This document shows, one piece after another, positions 37,393 to 46,929 of a stretch of DNA of 64,000 nucleotides. The stretch lies in assembly GCF_000613805.1 (NCBI RefSeq), contig NZ_BAJR01000004.1:94980-158979 (forward strand), read 5' to 3'. Each line of letters opens with the position of its first letter. The stretch's first letter is position 1. Source of the stretch: Phocaeicola paurosaccharolyticus JCM 15092. GTDB lineage: Bacteria; Bacteroidota; Bacteroidia; Bacteroidales; Bacteroidaceae. The position numbers and the translations under genes were made by a program. A model generated the notes under the pieces. The model saw only the letters and a list, made by a program, of their open reading frames with translations, had not been told where the DNA came from and searched no databases.

Positions 37393-37459
37393 CATAATTG
37401 AAAACGGATCATGATTGGTTTGATGACGAATCATGATTGAATACAAATCCGATCATGAC
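37383..37459. repeat. 22-bp-period tandem repeat, four units, between MGMT and AlkD
   Basis: Cores start at 37383, 37405, 37427 and 37449, exactly 22 bases apart: CCGATCATGAC, CGGATCATGAT, CGAATCATGAT, CCGATCATGAC. The 11-nt spacers between them are unrelated to one another. The first unit contains the MGMT stop codon and the fourth contains the likely AlkD start codon, so the array is the whole intergenic region. The same core and period occur at 8346-8400. Confidence 0.85.
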
Positions 37460-38162
37460 AGAATTTATAATAGAGGGACACACAATTAGAGAGCATATTT
37501 TATTGCTCAGCAATAATGGCAACAGGAAATTTACTGAAGATTTACATCCTGGTGTGGAGAATGTATTAGGTATAAGAATTCCTGAATTAAGAGCTCTTGC
37601 AAAAAAGATAGCTAAAGATGATTGGCCTGCTTACCTCAAGAGTGCATCAACTCATTACATGGAAGAGCGTATGCTTATTGGTATGGTAATAGCAAATGTC
37701 AAAGTTGATCATGTGGATGAATACCTTTCTCTTGTTGATGGATTTGTAAGAATAATAAATTCCTGGTCTGTATGTGATACCTTCGATTTTTATGGTAAGT
37801 CCTCTTTTGTAAATAAGAATCGAGATAGGATATGGAATTACCTTAATGATTATATGGATTCCCGTAACGAGTATGAGATAAGATTTGGAGTCGTTATGGC
37901 TCAGAAATATTTTATTGATGACAATTATATAGTTGCATATATCAATAAACTGCTTTCAATCAAACATGAAGGGTACTATGTTCGCATGGCTATAGCCTGG
38001 GCACTCTCTACATGCTATATAAAATTCCCTAAAGTCACCTATCCATACCTTATCAGGATGAAATCGGATAGAGAGACCTTAAGGAAGACAATACAGAAAA
38101 TATGTGATTCATTCCGTGTAAGCCAGGAAGATAAAGATTTGGTAAAATTATTGAGGGACTAG
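37455..38162 (+). CDS. DNA alkylation repair protein (AlkD-like HEAT-repeat glycosylase)
   Basis: The protein has 235 residues from the ATG at 37455. A TTG at 37437 would add six residues that are repeat sequence, so it is rejected. The HEAT-repeat pattern and the family blocks are clear: GVRIPELRALAKKI-like near residue 45, ERMLIGMVIANVK, NSWSVCDTFDFYG with the conserved Trp/Asp, and REVRFGVV-like EIRFGVVMAQKYF. AlkD removes bulky N3/N7-alkyl purines. Together with MGMT it gives both direct-reversal and excision repair of alkylated DNA. Confidence 0.9.
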   Translation: MTEFIIEGHTIREHILLLSNNGNRKFTEDLHPGVENVLGIRIPELRALAKKIAKDDWPAYLKSASTHYMEERMLIGMVIANVKVDHVDEYLSLVDGFVRIINSWSVCDTFDFYGKSSFVNKNRDRIWNYLNDYMDSRNEYEIRFGVVMAQKYFIDDNYIVAYINKLLSIKHEGYYVRMAIAWALSTCYIKFPKVTYPYLIRMKSDRETLRKTIQKICDSFRVSQEDKDLVKLLRD

Positions 38163-38163
38163 A

Positions 38164-38661
38164 TCAGATAGTGATTCCCATTATATAATCTGTCTTGTAA
38201 AATCCGTTGCCAATTGGGAAATCTCCCTCTGCTATCTTCTTCATTCCCATATGTTCATAGAACTCAACTGCAACATTATCACGGTTTACATTCAGATGCA
38301 TCTCACACTTATCAGGGTGCATCTCTTTAATTGCTTTTATAGCTTGTTGAAAAAGCTTCTTACCAATTTTAAACTTTTGAAATTGGGGTAGGACATATAT
38401 CTTTTCAAGATGAAAGATATCATCTGACTCGGGACGTATTGATACATAACCTGCTGCAGCACCATCTACATAGGCAATGTAATATGTATTATTCTCCTCC
38501 AACATCTGTTTCTTAAGATTATCATACGAATACATCCACTCCATCATGAAATCTAATTGTTCTTTAGAAAGAAGAGATCTGTAAGTATGTGGAAATACTA
38601 TTGAAGCCATGTCGTGTATCAGTGGAATATCTCTCGTTGTAGCTTGTATTATTGAAATCAT
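38164..38661 (-). CDS. GNAT-family N-acetyltransferase
   Basis: The 165-residue protein has the GNAT core: AAGYVSIRPES (motif D/beta4), FHLEKIYVLPQFQKFKIGKKLFQQA (motif A with the acetyl-CoA loop), and NVAVEFYEHMGMKKI (motif B). The substrate cannot be predicted. It is convergent with the AlkD gene, 1 base apart, and divergent from PadR. Confidence 0.92.
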   Translation of the reverse strand: MISIIQATTRDIPLIHDMASIVFPHTYRSLLSKEQLDFMMEWMYSYDNLKKQMLEENNTYYIAYVDGAAAGYVSIRPESDDIFHLEKIYVLPQFQKFKIGKKLFQQAIKAIKEMHPDKCEMHLNVNRDNVAVEFYEHMGMKKIAEGDFPIGNGFYKTDYIMGITI

Positions 38662-38680
38662 ATTATTAGAATTTATATCA

Positions 38681-38688
38681 CAAAGATA
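38681..38688 (-). promoter_or_regulatory. -7 promoter element for the GNAT gene
   Basis: TATCTTTG on the minus strand fits TAnnTTTG and lies 19 bases upstream of the ATG at 38661. Confidence 0.55.
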
Positions 38689-38759
38689 GATAATTGATTA
38701 AAATGAACATCATTTATCTTTTCATTAAATCATATTTAATTATTAAAAAATGCTAAATT

Positions 38760-38822
38760 ATAGTACTATGTAAAACAAGGTACTAAATTTTGCCATACAT
38801 TTGTTGCATAACAAAGTACTAT
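38760..38822 (+). promoter_or_regulatory. PadR promoter with repeated GTACTA boxes (candidate operator)
   Basis: The -7 element TACATTTG is at 38796-38803. Around it lie a perfect palindrome ATAGTACTAT (38760-38769), GGTACTAAA (38779-38787) and AAGTACTAT (38814-38822). One box is upstream of the element, one between, and one at the transcript start. This layout suits autoregulation by PadR, which is an inference. Confidence 0.45.
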
Positions 38823-38827
38823 AATAT

Positions 38828-39154
38828 ATGAATGTTGATAATGTAAAATCTCAGATGCGAAAAGGAATGCTTGAATATTGTATTCTTTTACTTTTGCACA
38901 AAGAGCCTTTATATACATCAGATATAATACAGAGACTTAAGGAGGCTCATCTGATAGTTGTTGAGGGTACTCTATATCCATTACTTACCAGATTGAAGAA
39001 TGATGATCTTCTCTCTTATGAATGGATTGAATCTACTCAAGGTCCGCCAAGGAAATATTACTCTCTGACAGAGCAAGGTGAAATATTCTTAGCCGGTTTA
39101 GAAGAGGCATGGGATGACCTGAACAAAACAGTAGAACATTTAAAAAATAATTAA
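38828..39154 (+). CDS. PadR-family transcriptional regulator
   Basis: The 108-residue protein is the short PadR type. The winged helix spans residues ~12-85 (KGMLEYCILLLLHKEPLYTSDIIQRL, VVEGTLYPLLTRLKNDDLL, GPPRKYYSLTEQGEIFL), followed by a short dimerisation helix. It directly precedes the PspC-domain gene (11-base gap). This pairing controls membrane-stress proteins in several phyla. Candidate operator boxes surround its promoter. Confidence 0.95.
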   Translation: MNVDNVKSQMRKGMLEYCILLLLHKEPLYTSDIIQRLKEAHLIVVEGTLYPLLTRLKNDDLLSYEWIESTQGPPRKYYSLTEQGEIFLAGLEEAWDDLNKTVEHLKNN

Positions 39155-39165
39155 AACAATATACA

Positions 39166-40233
39166 ATGAAAAAGACATTAACGATAAATTTGGCTGGATA
39201 TGTATTTCATATTGATGAAGATGCATACTATCTTCTTGACAACTATATCCAGAACCTAAGAAACTATTTTAAGGATGAAAATGACTCTGATGAGATTGTT
39301 CATGATATGGAACAGCGCATATCTGAGCTTTTCACCGAAAAATTAAAAAGTAGCTCACGTGAAGTTATTACAATAGAAGATGTAGAGGCTGTAATTGCAA
39401 TATTAGGAAAGCCTGAACAGATGAATGGAGATGCTGACACTGAAACAAAGAGTGATAGTTATTCAAGCAGCTCATCAGATGAAAAGAAACGTCTGTTCAG
39501 AAATTATGATGATAAAGTTCTTGGTGGTGTATGTTCCGGATTGGCTGCCTATTTTGGATGGGACGTCACAGCCGTCAGACTATTAATGCTTGTGTTGGGA
39601 TTCTTTGTTCATGGCACTATATTGGCGTACATCATTGCATGGATTATAATTCCACCGGCAAGAACAGCTTCCGAAAAACTCTCTATGCAAGGAAAGAAGA
39701 TAAATGTCGAGAATATAGGAAAGACAGTAACTGATGGTTTTGATAGAGTTAAGACAAAGATGGATTCCGTTGATACTAGAACAACTCTTCAGAGAATAGG
39801 AGATGGCTTTGTTGCATGTATGGGAATCTTGATTAAGATTATTCTTATCTTCCTGGCGGTATGTCTTGCACCAGTTATATTTGCTATGTTAATTGTATTT
39901 TTTGTTCTGATATTTGTATCAACAGGACTTATCACAGCAACACCTGCTATATTGACTGATTTGAATCTATACGTTCCAATGTTCAACTGGACAACAATAG
40001 GTGCTTCTCCATATGAAGCTATTGCCCTTGCAATTTCCGGTATATTTGTAATTGGTATACCTATCGTAGGATTGATTCATATGATAATGCGTCATTTTGG
40101 TGGATGGCAACCTATGTCTACGGTTACACGAATTGTCTTTATCCTTTTGTGGTTCATCGCAGTAGGTTTTGCGGTGTTTTTCTCACTGCATATTCCATTG
40201 ATTGGTTCAAATATATTTTCAATAATATTCTAA
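39166..40233 (+). CDS. PspC-domain membrane protein
   Basis: The 355-residue protein has a cytoplasmic N-terminal region of ~105 residues. The PspC domain follows (about 110-170: RLFRNYDDKVLGGVCSGLAAYFGWDVTAVRLLM and a helix ending AWIIIPPA). Three or four more membrane helices follow. PspC domains belong to envelope-stress responses. The N-terminal part (HIDEDAYYLLDNYIQNLRNYF) is seen in Bacteroidetes homologues. It is regulated most likely by the adjacent PadR. Confidence 0.92.
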   Translation: MKKTLTINLAGYVFHIDEDAYYLLDNYIQNLRNYFKDENDSDEIVHDMEQRISELFTEKLKSSSREVITIEDVEAVIAILGKPEQMNGDADTETKSDSYSSSSSDEKKRLFRNYDDKVLGGVCSGLAAYFGWDVTAVRLLMLVLGFFVHGTILAYIIAWIIIPPARTASEKLSMQGKKINVENIGKTVTDGFDRVKTKMDSVDTRTTLQRIGDGFVACMGILIKIILIFLAVCLAPVIFAMLIVFFVLIFVSTGLITATPAILTDLNLYVPMFNWTTIGASPYEAIALAISGIFVIGIPIVGLIHMIMRHFGGWQPMSTVTRIVFILLWFIAVGFAVFFSLHIPLIGSNIFSIIF

Positions 40234-40274
40234 TTCAGGATATGAAATTATTATAGAAGCCCCTTATTAATATA

Positions 40275-40293
40275 TGACCCCCAAAAGTTGGAC
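40275..40293 (+). mobile_element. Possible solo IS3-type terminal inverted repeat
   Basis: The 19 bases TGACCCCCAAAAGTTGGAC strongly resemble the ends of IS3-family elements. No transposase and no partner repeat are seen nearby, so this would be a relic. Confidence 0.4.
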
Positions 40294-40328
40294 GGTTATT
40301 ATTGATAAAGATGCAGACATTTGGAATA

Positions 40329-40351
40329 AAGCTCGGTATTTTACCGGGCTT
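40329..40351 (+). terminator. Terminator after the PspC gene
   Basis: Arms 40329-40338 and 40342-40351 form a 10-bp stem with one wobble pair, followed by a T-rich tract. A 60-codon frame across it (40274-40456) is not a credible gene. Confidence 0.65.
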
Positions 40352-40399
40352 CTTCTTTTAAAATGGAATATCTTTATTCATTATTTTCTTATTTTGATG

Positions 40400-40407
40400 T
40401 ATCTTTG
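40400..40407 (+). promoter_or_regulatory. -7 promoter element for purT
   Basis: TATCTTTG fits TAnnTTTG and lies 45 bases upstream of the purT ATG. Confidence 0.6.
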
Positions 40408-40452
40408 CAAATGTTCTGAAAAGAAAAGTTTTAGACAAAATATAGACCGAAA

Positions 40453-41622
40453 ATGACTAAAAAAATTTTATTGTTAGGATCTGGCGAACTTGGCAAAGAG
40501 TTCGTTATTGCGGCAAAACGTAAAGGACAGTATGTTATAGCATGTGATTCTTATATCGGTGCTCCTGCCATGCAGGTTGCCGATGAGTTCGAGGTTTTCA
40601 GTATGCTTGATGGCGATGCACTTGATAAGGTAGTGGAGAAGCATCATCCGGATATCATTGTTCCTGAAATAGAGGCAATACGTACAGAAAGACTTTATCA
40701 TCTTGAGAAAGAGGGCATACAGGTTGTCCCTAGTGCACGTGCCGTAAACTATACAATGAATCGTAAGGCAATACGTGACCTGGCTGCAAAAGAACTTGGT
40801 TTGAAGACTGCTAAATATTTTTATGCTACAAGTTTTGATGAACTTAAAGAGGCAGCTAAAGAGATTGGTTTTCCATGTGTTGTCAAACCGCTTATGTCAT
40901 CTTCGGGTAAAGGTCAGTCATTTGTTAAGAGTGCAGATGAGCTTGAGCATGCATGGGAATATGGATGTAATGGTAGTCGTGGAGATATAAAGGAACTTAT
41001 TATAGAAGAGTTCATAAAGTTTGACAGCGAGATTACACTTCTTACAGTTACTCAAAAGGACGGACCAACACTTTTCTGTCCTCCTATAGGACATGTACAG
41101 AAGGGTGGAGATTATCGTGAAAGTTTCCAACCTGCTAATATCTCAGCAGAACACCTGAAGAAGGCTGAAGAGATGGCCGAGAAGGTTACAGCAGCGCTTA
41201 CAGGTGCCGGAATTTGGGGTGTAGAGTTCTTCTTAAGTCATGAAAATGGGGTATATTTCTCTGAACTATCTCCACGTCCACATGATACAGGTATGGTGAC
41301 TTTGGCCGGAACCCAGAATCTAAATGAATTTGAACTTCATCTTCGTGCTGTACTTGGCTTACCTATTCCTGAAATAACATTGGAACGTATTGGTGCTAGT
41401 GCCGTTATACTTTCACCTATCGCTAGTCAGGAAAAACCTAACTTCCGTGGTGAAGAGGAAGTTTGCATGGAGAAAAGTACCTATCTGCGTCTATTCGGTA
41501 AACCATTTACCAGAGTAAACCGTAGAATGGGAGTTGTTCTCTGTTATGCTCCTATAGGAAGTGATCTTGATGCTTTGCGTTATAAATGTAAGAACGCTGC
41601 AGCTAAGGTTGAGGTCTATTGA
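40453..41622 (+). CDS. purT: Formate-dependent phosphoribosylglycinamide formyltransferase
   Basis: The 389-residue ATP-grasp enzyme makes formyl-GAR from GAR, formate and ATP, bypassing 10-formyl-THF. Its markers are the N-terminal [12 protein letters not shown], the [10 protein letters not shown] block, the [14 protein letters not shown] nucleotide loop, and [15 protein letters not shown] with [13 protein letters not shown] near the C-terminus. The length is normal. It is a single gene between its own promoter and a strong terminator. purU and pflB in the same window are formate sources. Confidence 0.98.
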   Translation: MTKKILLLGSGELGKEFVIAAKRKGQYVIACDSYIGAPAMQVADEFEVFSMLDGDALDKVVEKHHPDIIVPEIEAIRTERLYHLEKEGIQVVPSARAVNYTMNRKAIRDLAAKELGLKTAKYFYATSFDELKEAAKEIGFPCVVKPLMSSSGKGQSFVKSADELEHAWEYGCNGSRGDIKELIIEEFIKFDSEITLLTVTQKDGPTLFCPPIGHVQKGGDYRESFQPANISAEHLKKAEEMAEKVTAALTGAGIWGVEFFLSHENGVYFSELSPRPHDTGMVTLAGTQNLNEFELHLRAVLGLPIPEITLERIGASAVILSPIASQEKPNFRGEEEVCMEKSTYLRLFGKPFTRVNRRMGVVLCYAPIGSDLDALRYKCKNAAAKVEVY

Positions 41623-41644
41623 TTACAATATAATACTAAATATA

Positions 41645-41675
41645 GGGGACTATCTGAAAATTTCAGATAGTCCCC
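41645..41675. terminator. Terminator after purT
   Basis: A perfect 13-bp stem (41645-41657 with 41663-41675) is extended by A/T pairs and followed by T5. Confidence 0.92.
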
Positions 41676-41719
41676 TTTTTATAATAAAATATTCTATTAG
41701 TATTAAGCTATACAGCTTA

Positions 41720-42463
41720 TTATATTATGCGTCCGCAAAGACGGAACTTTAAGACCGGGTAAACCTTAACATTGTTGATTATATCACTGTACTTATTGTC
41801 TGCCTCTTCAGTAAGGATCTCTAGTTTACCTGTATTAGTATATATTTCAGGTGTGCCATGCAGTTGTGCTCCAAGTTCAAACATGAAACCAACTCTCTTT
41901 TTAGGTACTGCTCTTCCGAAACCTATACCGAAGTAGGGACGTGACTCTTTCACCATTATTCCTCCAGATACATTACCCTTAGTATCAAATGGGATATTGT
42001 AATCACCGATATTGATACCTAGTTCTGCTCCTTGCTCTATAAGTCTTGCAGCATCATCACTGTGTCCATTAACCTTAACAATCTCTTTACCACCTATTGA
42101 AAGACCTCCGGCAATAAAGAAAGACGAAGTTCTGAATGGATAGAAATTTAGAACAATATCTGTTGTAGATCTCTTAATAGATCCCTCTACATCACAAAAA
42201 TAAACTGTATTAGTTGAGGTTGTTCTGGCCTCAATTTGAAGTTCGTCGTTATATGAGATGTCAGGAATCATATTCATACCCACGCGTAGCTGTAGATAGT
42301 TTCCTATCGGAGTAGCAACATCAAAGCCAACTCCGGTAGTTCCTGCACTTACACCTACTGTCAAGGAGTTGAAGAAGCCGTAATCTTCTTTTTGACCATA
42401 TGCATTTTGTATATTACTACAGCATAAAAGTGCAGATGCACATATAAAAATAAGTTTTTTCAT
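41720..42463 (-). CDS. Exported outer-membrane beta-barrel-like protein
   Basis: The 247-residue protein has a signal peptide (residues 1-23, ending NAYGQ). Glycine-rich alternating strands follow, such as LTVGVSAGTTGVGFDVATPIG, LQLRVGMNMIP, FFIAGGLSIGG and GFGRAVPKKRVGFMFELG. The pattern is that of small 8-strand barrels. It has no recognised family name and no obvious partners. Confidence 0.8.
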   Translation of the reverse strand: MKKLIFICASALLCCSNIQNAYGQKEDYGFFNSLTVGVSAGTTGVGFDVATPIGNYLQLRVGMNMIPDISYNDELQIEARTTSTNTVYFCDVEGSIKRSTTDIVLNFYPFRTSSFFIAGGLSIGGKEIVKVNGHSDDAARLIEQGAELGINIGDYNIPFDTKGNVSGGIMVKESRPYFGIGFGRAVPKKRVGFMFELGAQLHGTPEIYTNTGKLEILTEEADNKYSDIINNVKVYPVLKFRLCGRII

Positions 42464-42491
42464 GTTTTTGAACTTTGTAAATAATAATAAA

Positions 42492-42499
42492 CAAATATA
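42492..42499 (-). promoter_or_regulatory. -7 promoter element for the barrel-like protein
   Basis: TATATTTG on the minus strand fits TAnnTTTG and lies 28 bases upstream of the ATG. Confidence 0.5.
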
Positions 42500-42596
42500 T
42501 TTATTTGCAGAAAAAAATACAATATATAGTGTTAAATATGTAGTTTAAAACAATAGGTTCAAAAATCAGGATAATTTATATCGGTTTGAAACAGTT

Positions 42597-43325
42597 CTAG
42601 TTGACTGTTACCACACTGAAATATCTGCTAAAGATCTTACGGGCATCTTCAAGCTGCTCGGGACTATTTTCCTTCACATCTTTAAGTTTGTACTCCTTGT
42701 TCATAGACTCATATTTGTGCACGCCCAAAGTGTGATATGGTAGTATCTCTACTCTCTGAATCATCTTATAATCCTTTAAGTGCTCACACATAGCTGTAAT
42801 ATCCTCTTCAAAAGCGCTATATCCCTGTACAAGTACGTACCTTAGCCAGAACGGTCTGTTGTTCTCTTCCAACCATTTTGCTGTTTTTAGAGTCTGCTCA
42901 TTGCTTCTCTCAGTAAGTATTTTATGTCTTTCCGGATTGAACTGTTTTATATCCAGAAGAACCAGGTCGACCATACCAAGAAGTTCTTCAACATATTTAT
43001 TCCATACTGCGCCGTTTGAGTCCAGACAAACATGAATGCCTTGCTCTTTTAGTCTCTTTACCAGTGGTATCAAATCTTTAGCCTGAACAGTAGGTTCACC
43101 TCCACTGAATGTTACACCACCTTTTTTTCCGAAAAATGGTTTCTCGTTTACTGCAAGTCTCACAATCTCCTCAATATCGGTCTTCTGACTCTCACCTTTA
43201 AGGTCTATAGTATCAGGATTAGCGCAATATAGGCATCTGTAGTTGCATCCTTGCAGGAAGACTACCAATCTTAATCCCGGCCCATCAAATGTGCCCAATG
43301 ATTCGTATGAATGAACTCTTAGCAT
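42597..43325 (-). CDS. pflA: Pyruvate formate-lyase-activating enzyme (radical SAM)
   Basis: The protein has 242 residues from the ATG at 43325 (MLRVHSYESLGTFDGPGLR). The ATG at 43349 would add eight residues not typical of the family. The radical SAM cluster motif is GCNYRCLYC, and the downstream TFSGGEPTVQ binds SAM. The enzyme abstracts a hydrogen from the PflB glycine. It follows pflB on the same strand with a gap of about 120 bases. Confidence 0.96.
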   Translation of the reverse strand: MLRVHSYESLGTFDGPGLRLVVFLQGCNYRCLYCANPDTIDLKGESQKTDIEEIVRLAVNEKPFFGKKGGVTFSGGEPTVQAKDLIPLVKRLKEQGIHVCLDSNGAVWNKYVEELLGMVDLVLLDIKQFNPERHKILTERSNEQTLKTAKWLEENNRPFWLRYVLVQGYSAFEEDITAMCEHLKDYKMIQRVEILPYHTLGVHKYESMNKEYKLKDVKENSPEQLEDARKIFSRYFSVVTVN

Positions 43326-43442
43326 ATCTGTATTAATTAAAATAGTCATTCCGACAAATGTTATGTGTTATCATAATGCCGGAATGACTAGGTTTATCTA
43401 TCTTCAGGAATAGGTCCTGAATATACTGTTTTTTTTATATTA

Positions 43443-45671
43443 TTACATTCTCTCGTGGAAAGAACGGCTAATAACTTCCAACTGATGTTCACGGCTTAAC
43501 TTTGTGAAGTTCACAGCATAACCCGAAACACGGATAGTAAGCTGTGGGTAATTCTCAGGATGTTCCATTGCATCTTCCAACATCTCTCTGTTTAGTACAT
43601 TTACGTTCAGGTGGTGTGCACCTTTAGTAAAGTAACCATCCATCATAGTAACAAGATTTTCCACACGGGTATCTGCGTCAACACCAAGTGATTTAGGTAC
43701 TATAGAGAATGTGTTACTTATACCATCCTGTGAGTCACGGTAGCGAAGTTTAGCAACAGAACTCAATGATGCAACAGCACCCTTCTTGTCACGTCCGTGC
43801 ATTGGGTTAGCACCCGGAGCGAAAGCAACACCTTTAGCACGTCCGTCAGGAGTAGCTCCTGTCTTCTTTCCGTACATTACGTTTGATGTAATTGTAAGTA
43901 GAGATAGAGTAGGTTGTGCATTCTTGTAAACAGGATGTTTCTTAAGTTCTTCGCTGAAGAAGTATACTAAGTCAACTCCAAGGTGGTCTACACGGTCATC
44001 ATCATTACCGAAACATGGGAATTCACCATTTATATCGAAACCTTCAGTAAGACCAAGATCATTTCTCTTAGCAGTAACCTTTGCATATTTTATTGCAGAG
44101 AGTGAGTCGATAGCAATAGATAGGCCTGCTACACCGTAAGCAAGGTTGATGCTTGGATTAGTATCGATAAGAGACATCTGAGCTTTCTCATAGTAGTACT
44201 TATCGTGCATATAGTGGATGATATTCATTGCATCGTTGTATATACGTGCAATCTCTTTGAGTACCTTCTTATAGTTTGAAAGAACCTCTTCAAAGTTAAG
44301 CAAGTTGCCTGTCAAAACAGGGATATCCTTAACCATTAGTGTACCTGTGTTTTCGCAGCGTCCACCATTGATAGCAAGAAGAAGAGCCTTAGCAAGATTA
44401 CATCTTGCACCGAAGAACTGAATCTGCTTACCAATAGCTTGGTAAGATACGCAACAAGCGATACCATAGTCATCATTGTTACGGACTTCACGCATAAGTG
44501 TATCGTTCTCGTACTGTATAGATGATGTGTCTATAGATACTTTAGCACAGAACTCCTTGAATCCGTCAGGAAGTTCAGGGCTCCAAAGTACTGTCATATT
44601 TGGTTCTGGCGATGCACCTAAGTTGTAAAGTGTCTGCAAGAAACGGAATGACGTCTTTGTAACCTTAGTACGGCCGTCATTGAAACGACCACCGATAGAT
44701 TCTGTTACCCATGTTGGGTCACCGGCAAAGATATCGTTGTATGATTGCATACGTAGGTGACGAACCATACGTAGTTTTATTATGAAGTCATCGATAAGTT
44801 CCTGAGCAAAAGTCTCATTTATAAGTCCATTTGCCAAATCGTATTCGATATATATATCAAGGAATGATGATACGTTACCAAGTGACATAGCAGCACCATC
44901 CTGTTCCTTAACAGCAGCAAGATAGCCCATGTATACCCACTGAATAGCTTCTTGAGCAGAAGTAGCAGGACGACCTAATTCAAGACCGTAATACTGACCA
45001 AGAACTTTCATATCGTTAAGAGCTCTAATTTGTTCGGTAACCTCTTCTCTAAGACGGATGTTTGCATCAGTCATAGGACTTATGATGCTCTTTAGGTCAG
45101 CTTTTTTAGCCTCGATAAGACGGTCGATACCATATAGGGCAATACGACGATAGTCACCGATTATACGACCACGAGCGTAGTTATCAGGAAGACCGGTCAA
45201 GAAACCAAGTGAGCGGAAAGAGCGAATCTCATCTGTATAAGCATCGAAAACGCCGTCATTGTGAGTCTTGCGATAGTGATAGAAGATATCTTTAACCTTC
45301 TCGTCTACTTCAACACCATTTTCGTGGCATGCTTTCTCAACAACCTTGATACCACCATAAGGTTTGATGGCACGACGAAGAAGCTCGTCAGTCTGAAGAC
45401 CTACAATAAGCTCATTATCTTTGTCGATATATCCGGCTTTGTGAGATGTTATTGTTGAAACGGTCTTGTTATCGAGAGAACGCACTCCATTGTTCTGTCT
45501 CTCTTCTTCGAGGGCTTTAAGGCACAGATCCCAAATTCTTTTTGTCCTTTCGGTTGGGCCTGTCAGGAAAGAAGCATCTCCTTCGTATGGGGTTATGTTT
45601 TCATGAACAAAATTAGAAACATTGATTTGCTCATTCCACAAACCCTCTGTGAATTTTTTTTCCATAATCAA
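43443..45671 (-). CDS. pflB: Formate acetyltransferase (pyruvate formate-lyase)
   Basis: The 742-residue glycyl-radical enzyme converts pyruvate and CoA to acetyl-CoA and formate in anaerobic fermentation. The active-site cysteine pair is Cys406-Cys407 (IACCVSY), and the radical-bearing Gly717 lies in RVSGYAV near the C-terminus. ATPDGRAKG and NVLNREML are also typical. A well-formed promoter precedes it, and pflA follows. Confidence 0.98.
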   Translation of the reverse strand: MIMEKKFTEGLWNEQINVSNFVHENITPYEGDASFLTGPTERTKRIWDLCLKALEEERQNNGVRSLDNKTVSTITSHKAGYIDKDNELIVGLQTDELLRRAIKPYGGIKVVEKACHENGVEVDEKVKDIFYHYRKTHNDGVFDAYTDEIRSFRSLGFLTGLPDNYARGRIIGDYRRIALYGIDRLIEAKKADLKSIISPMTDANIRLREEVTEQIRALNDMKVLGQYYGLELGRPATSAQEAIQWVYMGYLAAVKEQDGAAMSLGNVSSFLDIYIEYDLANGLINETFAQELIDDFIIKLRMVRHLRMQSYNDIFAGDPTWVTESIGGRFNDGRTKVTKTSFRFLQTLYNLGASPEPNMTVLWSPELPDGFKEFCAKVSIDTSSIQYENDTLMREVRNNDDYGIACCVSYQAIGKQIQFFGARCNLAKALLLAINGGRCENTGTLMVKDIPVLTGNLLNFEEVLSNYKKVLKEIARIYNDAMNIIHYMHDKYYYEKAQMSLIDTNPSINLAYGVAGLSIAIDSLSAIKYAKVTAKRNDLGLTEGFDINGEFPCFGNDDDRVDHLGVDLVYFFSEELKKHPVYKNAQPTLSLLTITSNVMYGKKTGATPDGRAKGVAFAPGANPMHGRDKKGAVASLSSVAKLRYRDSQDGISNTFSIVPKSLGVDADTRVENLVTMMDGYFTKGAHHLNVNVLNREMLEDAMEHPENYPQLTIRVSGYAVNFTKLSREHQLEVISRSFHERM

Positions 45672-45705
45672 TACCTATTATATGTGTTAACTTGATTTGA
45701 GAGCG

Positions 45706-45735
45706 CAAAGGTAGTAATTTTTAAAACCTTTACAA
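45706..45735 (-). promoter_or_regulatory. Promoter of pflB (-33 TTG and -7 TACCTTTG)
   Basis: TACCTTTG is read on the minus strand at 45713-45706 with TTG at 45735-45733. The spacing is 19, matching the Bacteroidales consensus. Confidence 0.7.
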
Positions 45736-45777
45736 TCACTATTACATAGCTATTTTAACTCTATAACAGGTATGAGC

Positions 45778-46929
45778 CTATCTCCTTAAAAAATCTTTTT
45801 TATTAGTCAACTTTTTCTTGATAATAAAATCAATATTTAGCAGTGGTTGGTACAAGTTGAATAGGGGAAGTGTCAGTATATAACGCCTTTCACTAAGTTT
45901 TGAACAAACATTAAGAAAAACGGTCACCTGGATAATGAAATGTAAGAGAAGTGTACCTAAGGCAATGGAAAATAATATCCAATTGAACGATAAAAATGAA
46001 AAAACAGCTGTTCCTACTGCTGAAATAAAAAATAGAAATTTTGAAGTCGTATCAAAACCTGAAATATATTTTCCTGCTCCTTTGTAATATTTTTTTGTGA
46101 TATAAGTTGATAATTTCTCCTGTTCCCAGTCAATTTTATTTGATGGATGATTGATGCGTATCACACTCTCTGCACAGAGTTCAACTTTGCAGTTTCCTGC
46201 ATTTGCATGTTGGTTTACAAATAGGTCATCTTCTCCTCTTTTAAATTTAAGAAACTTATTAAAACCATTATTCTTATAGAAGACCTCTTTTCTATATGCC
46301 AGATTATATCCGCTGGCTGTATATGGCATCTTATCAATAGCTAATCCTAAAAATCTCATCGATTCCTGCAGTCTGTCGAATATAATTTTTCTGTTTTGCC
46401 ACCCTTTTCTTTTCTCGTAATTGCTATATCCAATTACAAAGTCTGTCTCTGGAGAGAAGTTGGATGCAATCTTCCTCAGCCACTGATTAGAAGTAGGATA
46501 GGCATTCGACTCTGTCAAAACAATTATATCATTTTTTGAAGCCTTAATACCAATTGTCTGTCCTAATTTCTTATGGCTTATATATTTGGCACTCTCGGGT
46601 ATGAATGTATGGTAGAGATTATTGTAGTCATGCTGAAGTTTGGTAAGTTCAACTTCCAGCATTTTCTCTCCCTGCTCGTATACTACTATCACCTCAAAAT
46701 CAGGATAGTCCTGTTCCAATATGGCTTTAAGATTGCTCCTTATATCTTCTATGGAATTTCTGGCTACAATTATAACAGATAGTGGGGGAGTAATAGTCTC
46801 ATCACTCACCTTATTTCTATTAAGGAAATGGATATTGTATACAAATAACAGATATACCAACTGAATAATGAAAAGTGTTACAGTGATAATTAGTAGTATA
46901 TTAGTTAAATCATCAAAAGAGATAAACAT
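45778..46929 (-). CDS. Membrane glycosyltransferase, family 2
   Basis: The 383-residue protein has an N-terminal membrane helix (residues 8-30). A GT-A domain follows: PLSVIIVARNS, DYPDFEVIVVYEQG, and VLTESNAYPTSNQWL in place of the usual DxD loop. Two C-terminal membrane helices follow (about 295-345). The layout is that of processive or lipid-linked GT2 enzymes. The lysA reading frame overlaps its first codons by 25 bases, which is probably an artefact of a lysA frameshift. Confidence 0.88.
   Translation of the reverse strand: MFISFDDLTNILLIITVTLFIIQLVYLLFVYNIHFLNRNKVSDETITPPLSVIIVARNSIEDIRSNLKAILEQDYPDFEVIVVYEQGEKMLEVELTKLQHDYNNLYHTFIPESAKYISHKKLGQTIGIKASKNDIIVLTESNAYPTSNQWLRKIASNFSPETDFVIGYSNYEKRKGWQNRKIIFDRLQESMRFLGLAIDKMPYTASGYNLAYRKEVFYKNNGFNKFLKFKRGEDDLFVNQHANAGNCKVELCAESVIRINHPSNKIDWEQEKLSTYITKKYYKGAGKYISGFDTTSKFLFFISAVGTAVFSFLSFNWILFSIALGTLLLHFIIQVTVFLNVCSKLSERRYILTLPLFNLYQPLLNIDFIIKKKLTNKKDFLRR

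Noticed and set aside
37383..37459. CRISPR array
   Set aside because: The repeat core is only 11 nt and the spacers are 11 nt, with no leader and no cas genes. The dimensions are far below any CRISPR.
40274..40456. 60-codon frame before purT
   Set aside because: It covers an IS-like end, a terminator hairpin and the purT promoter, so it is almost certainly non-coding.
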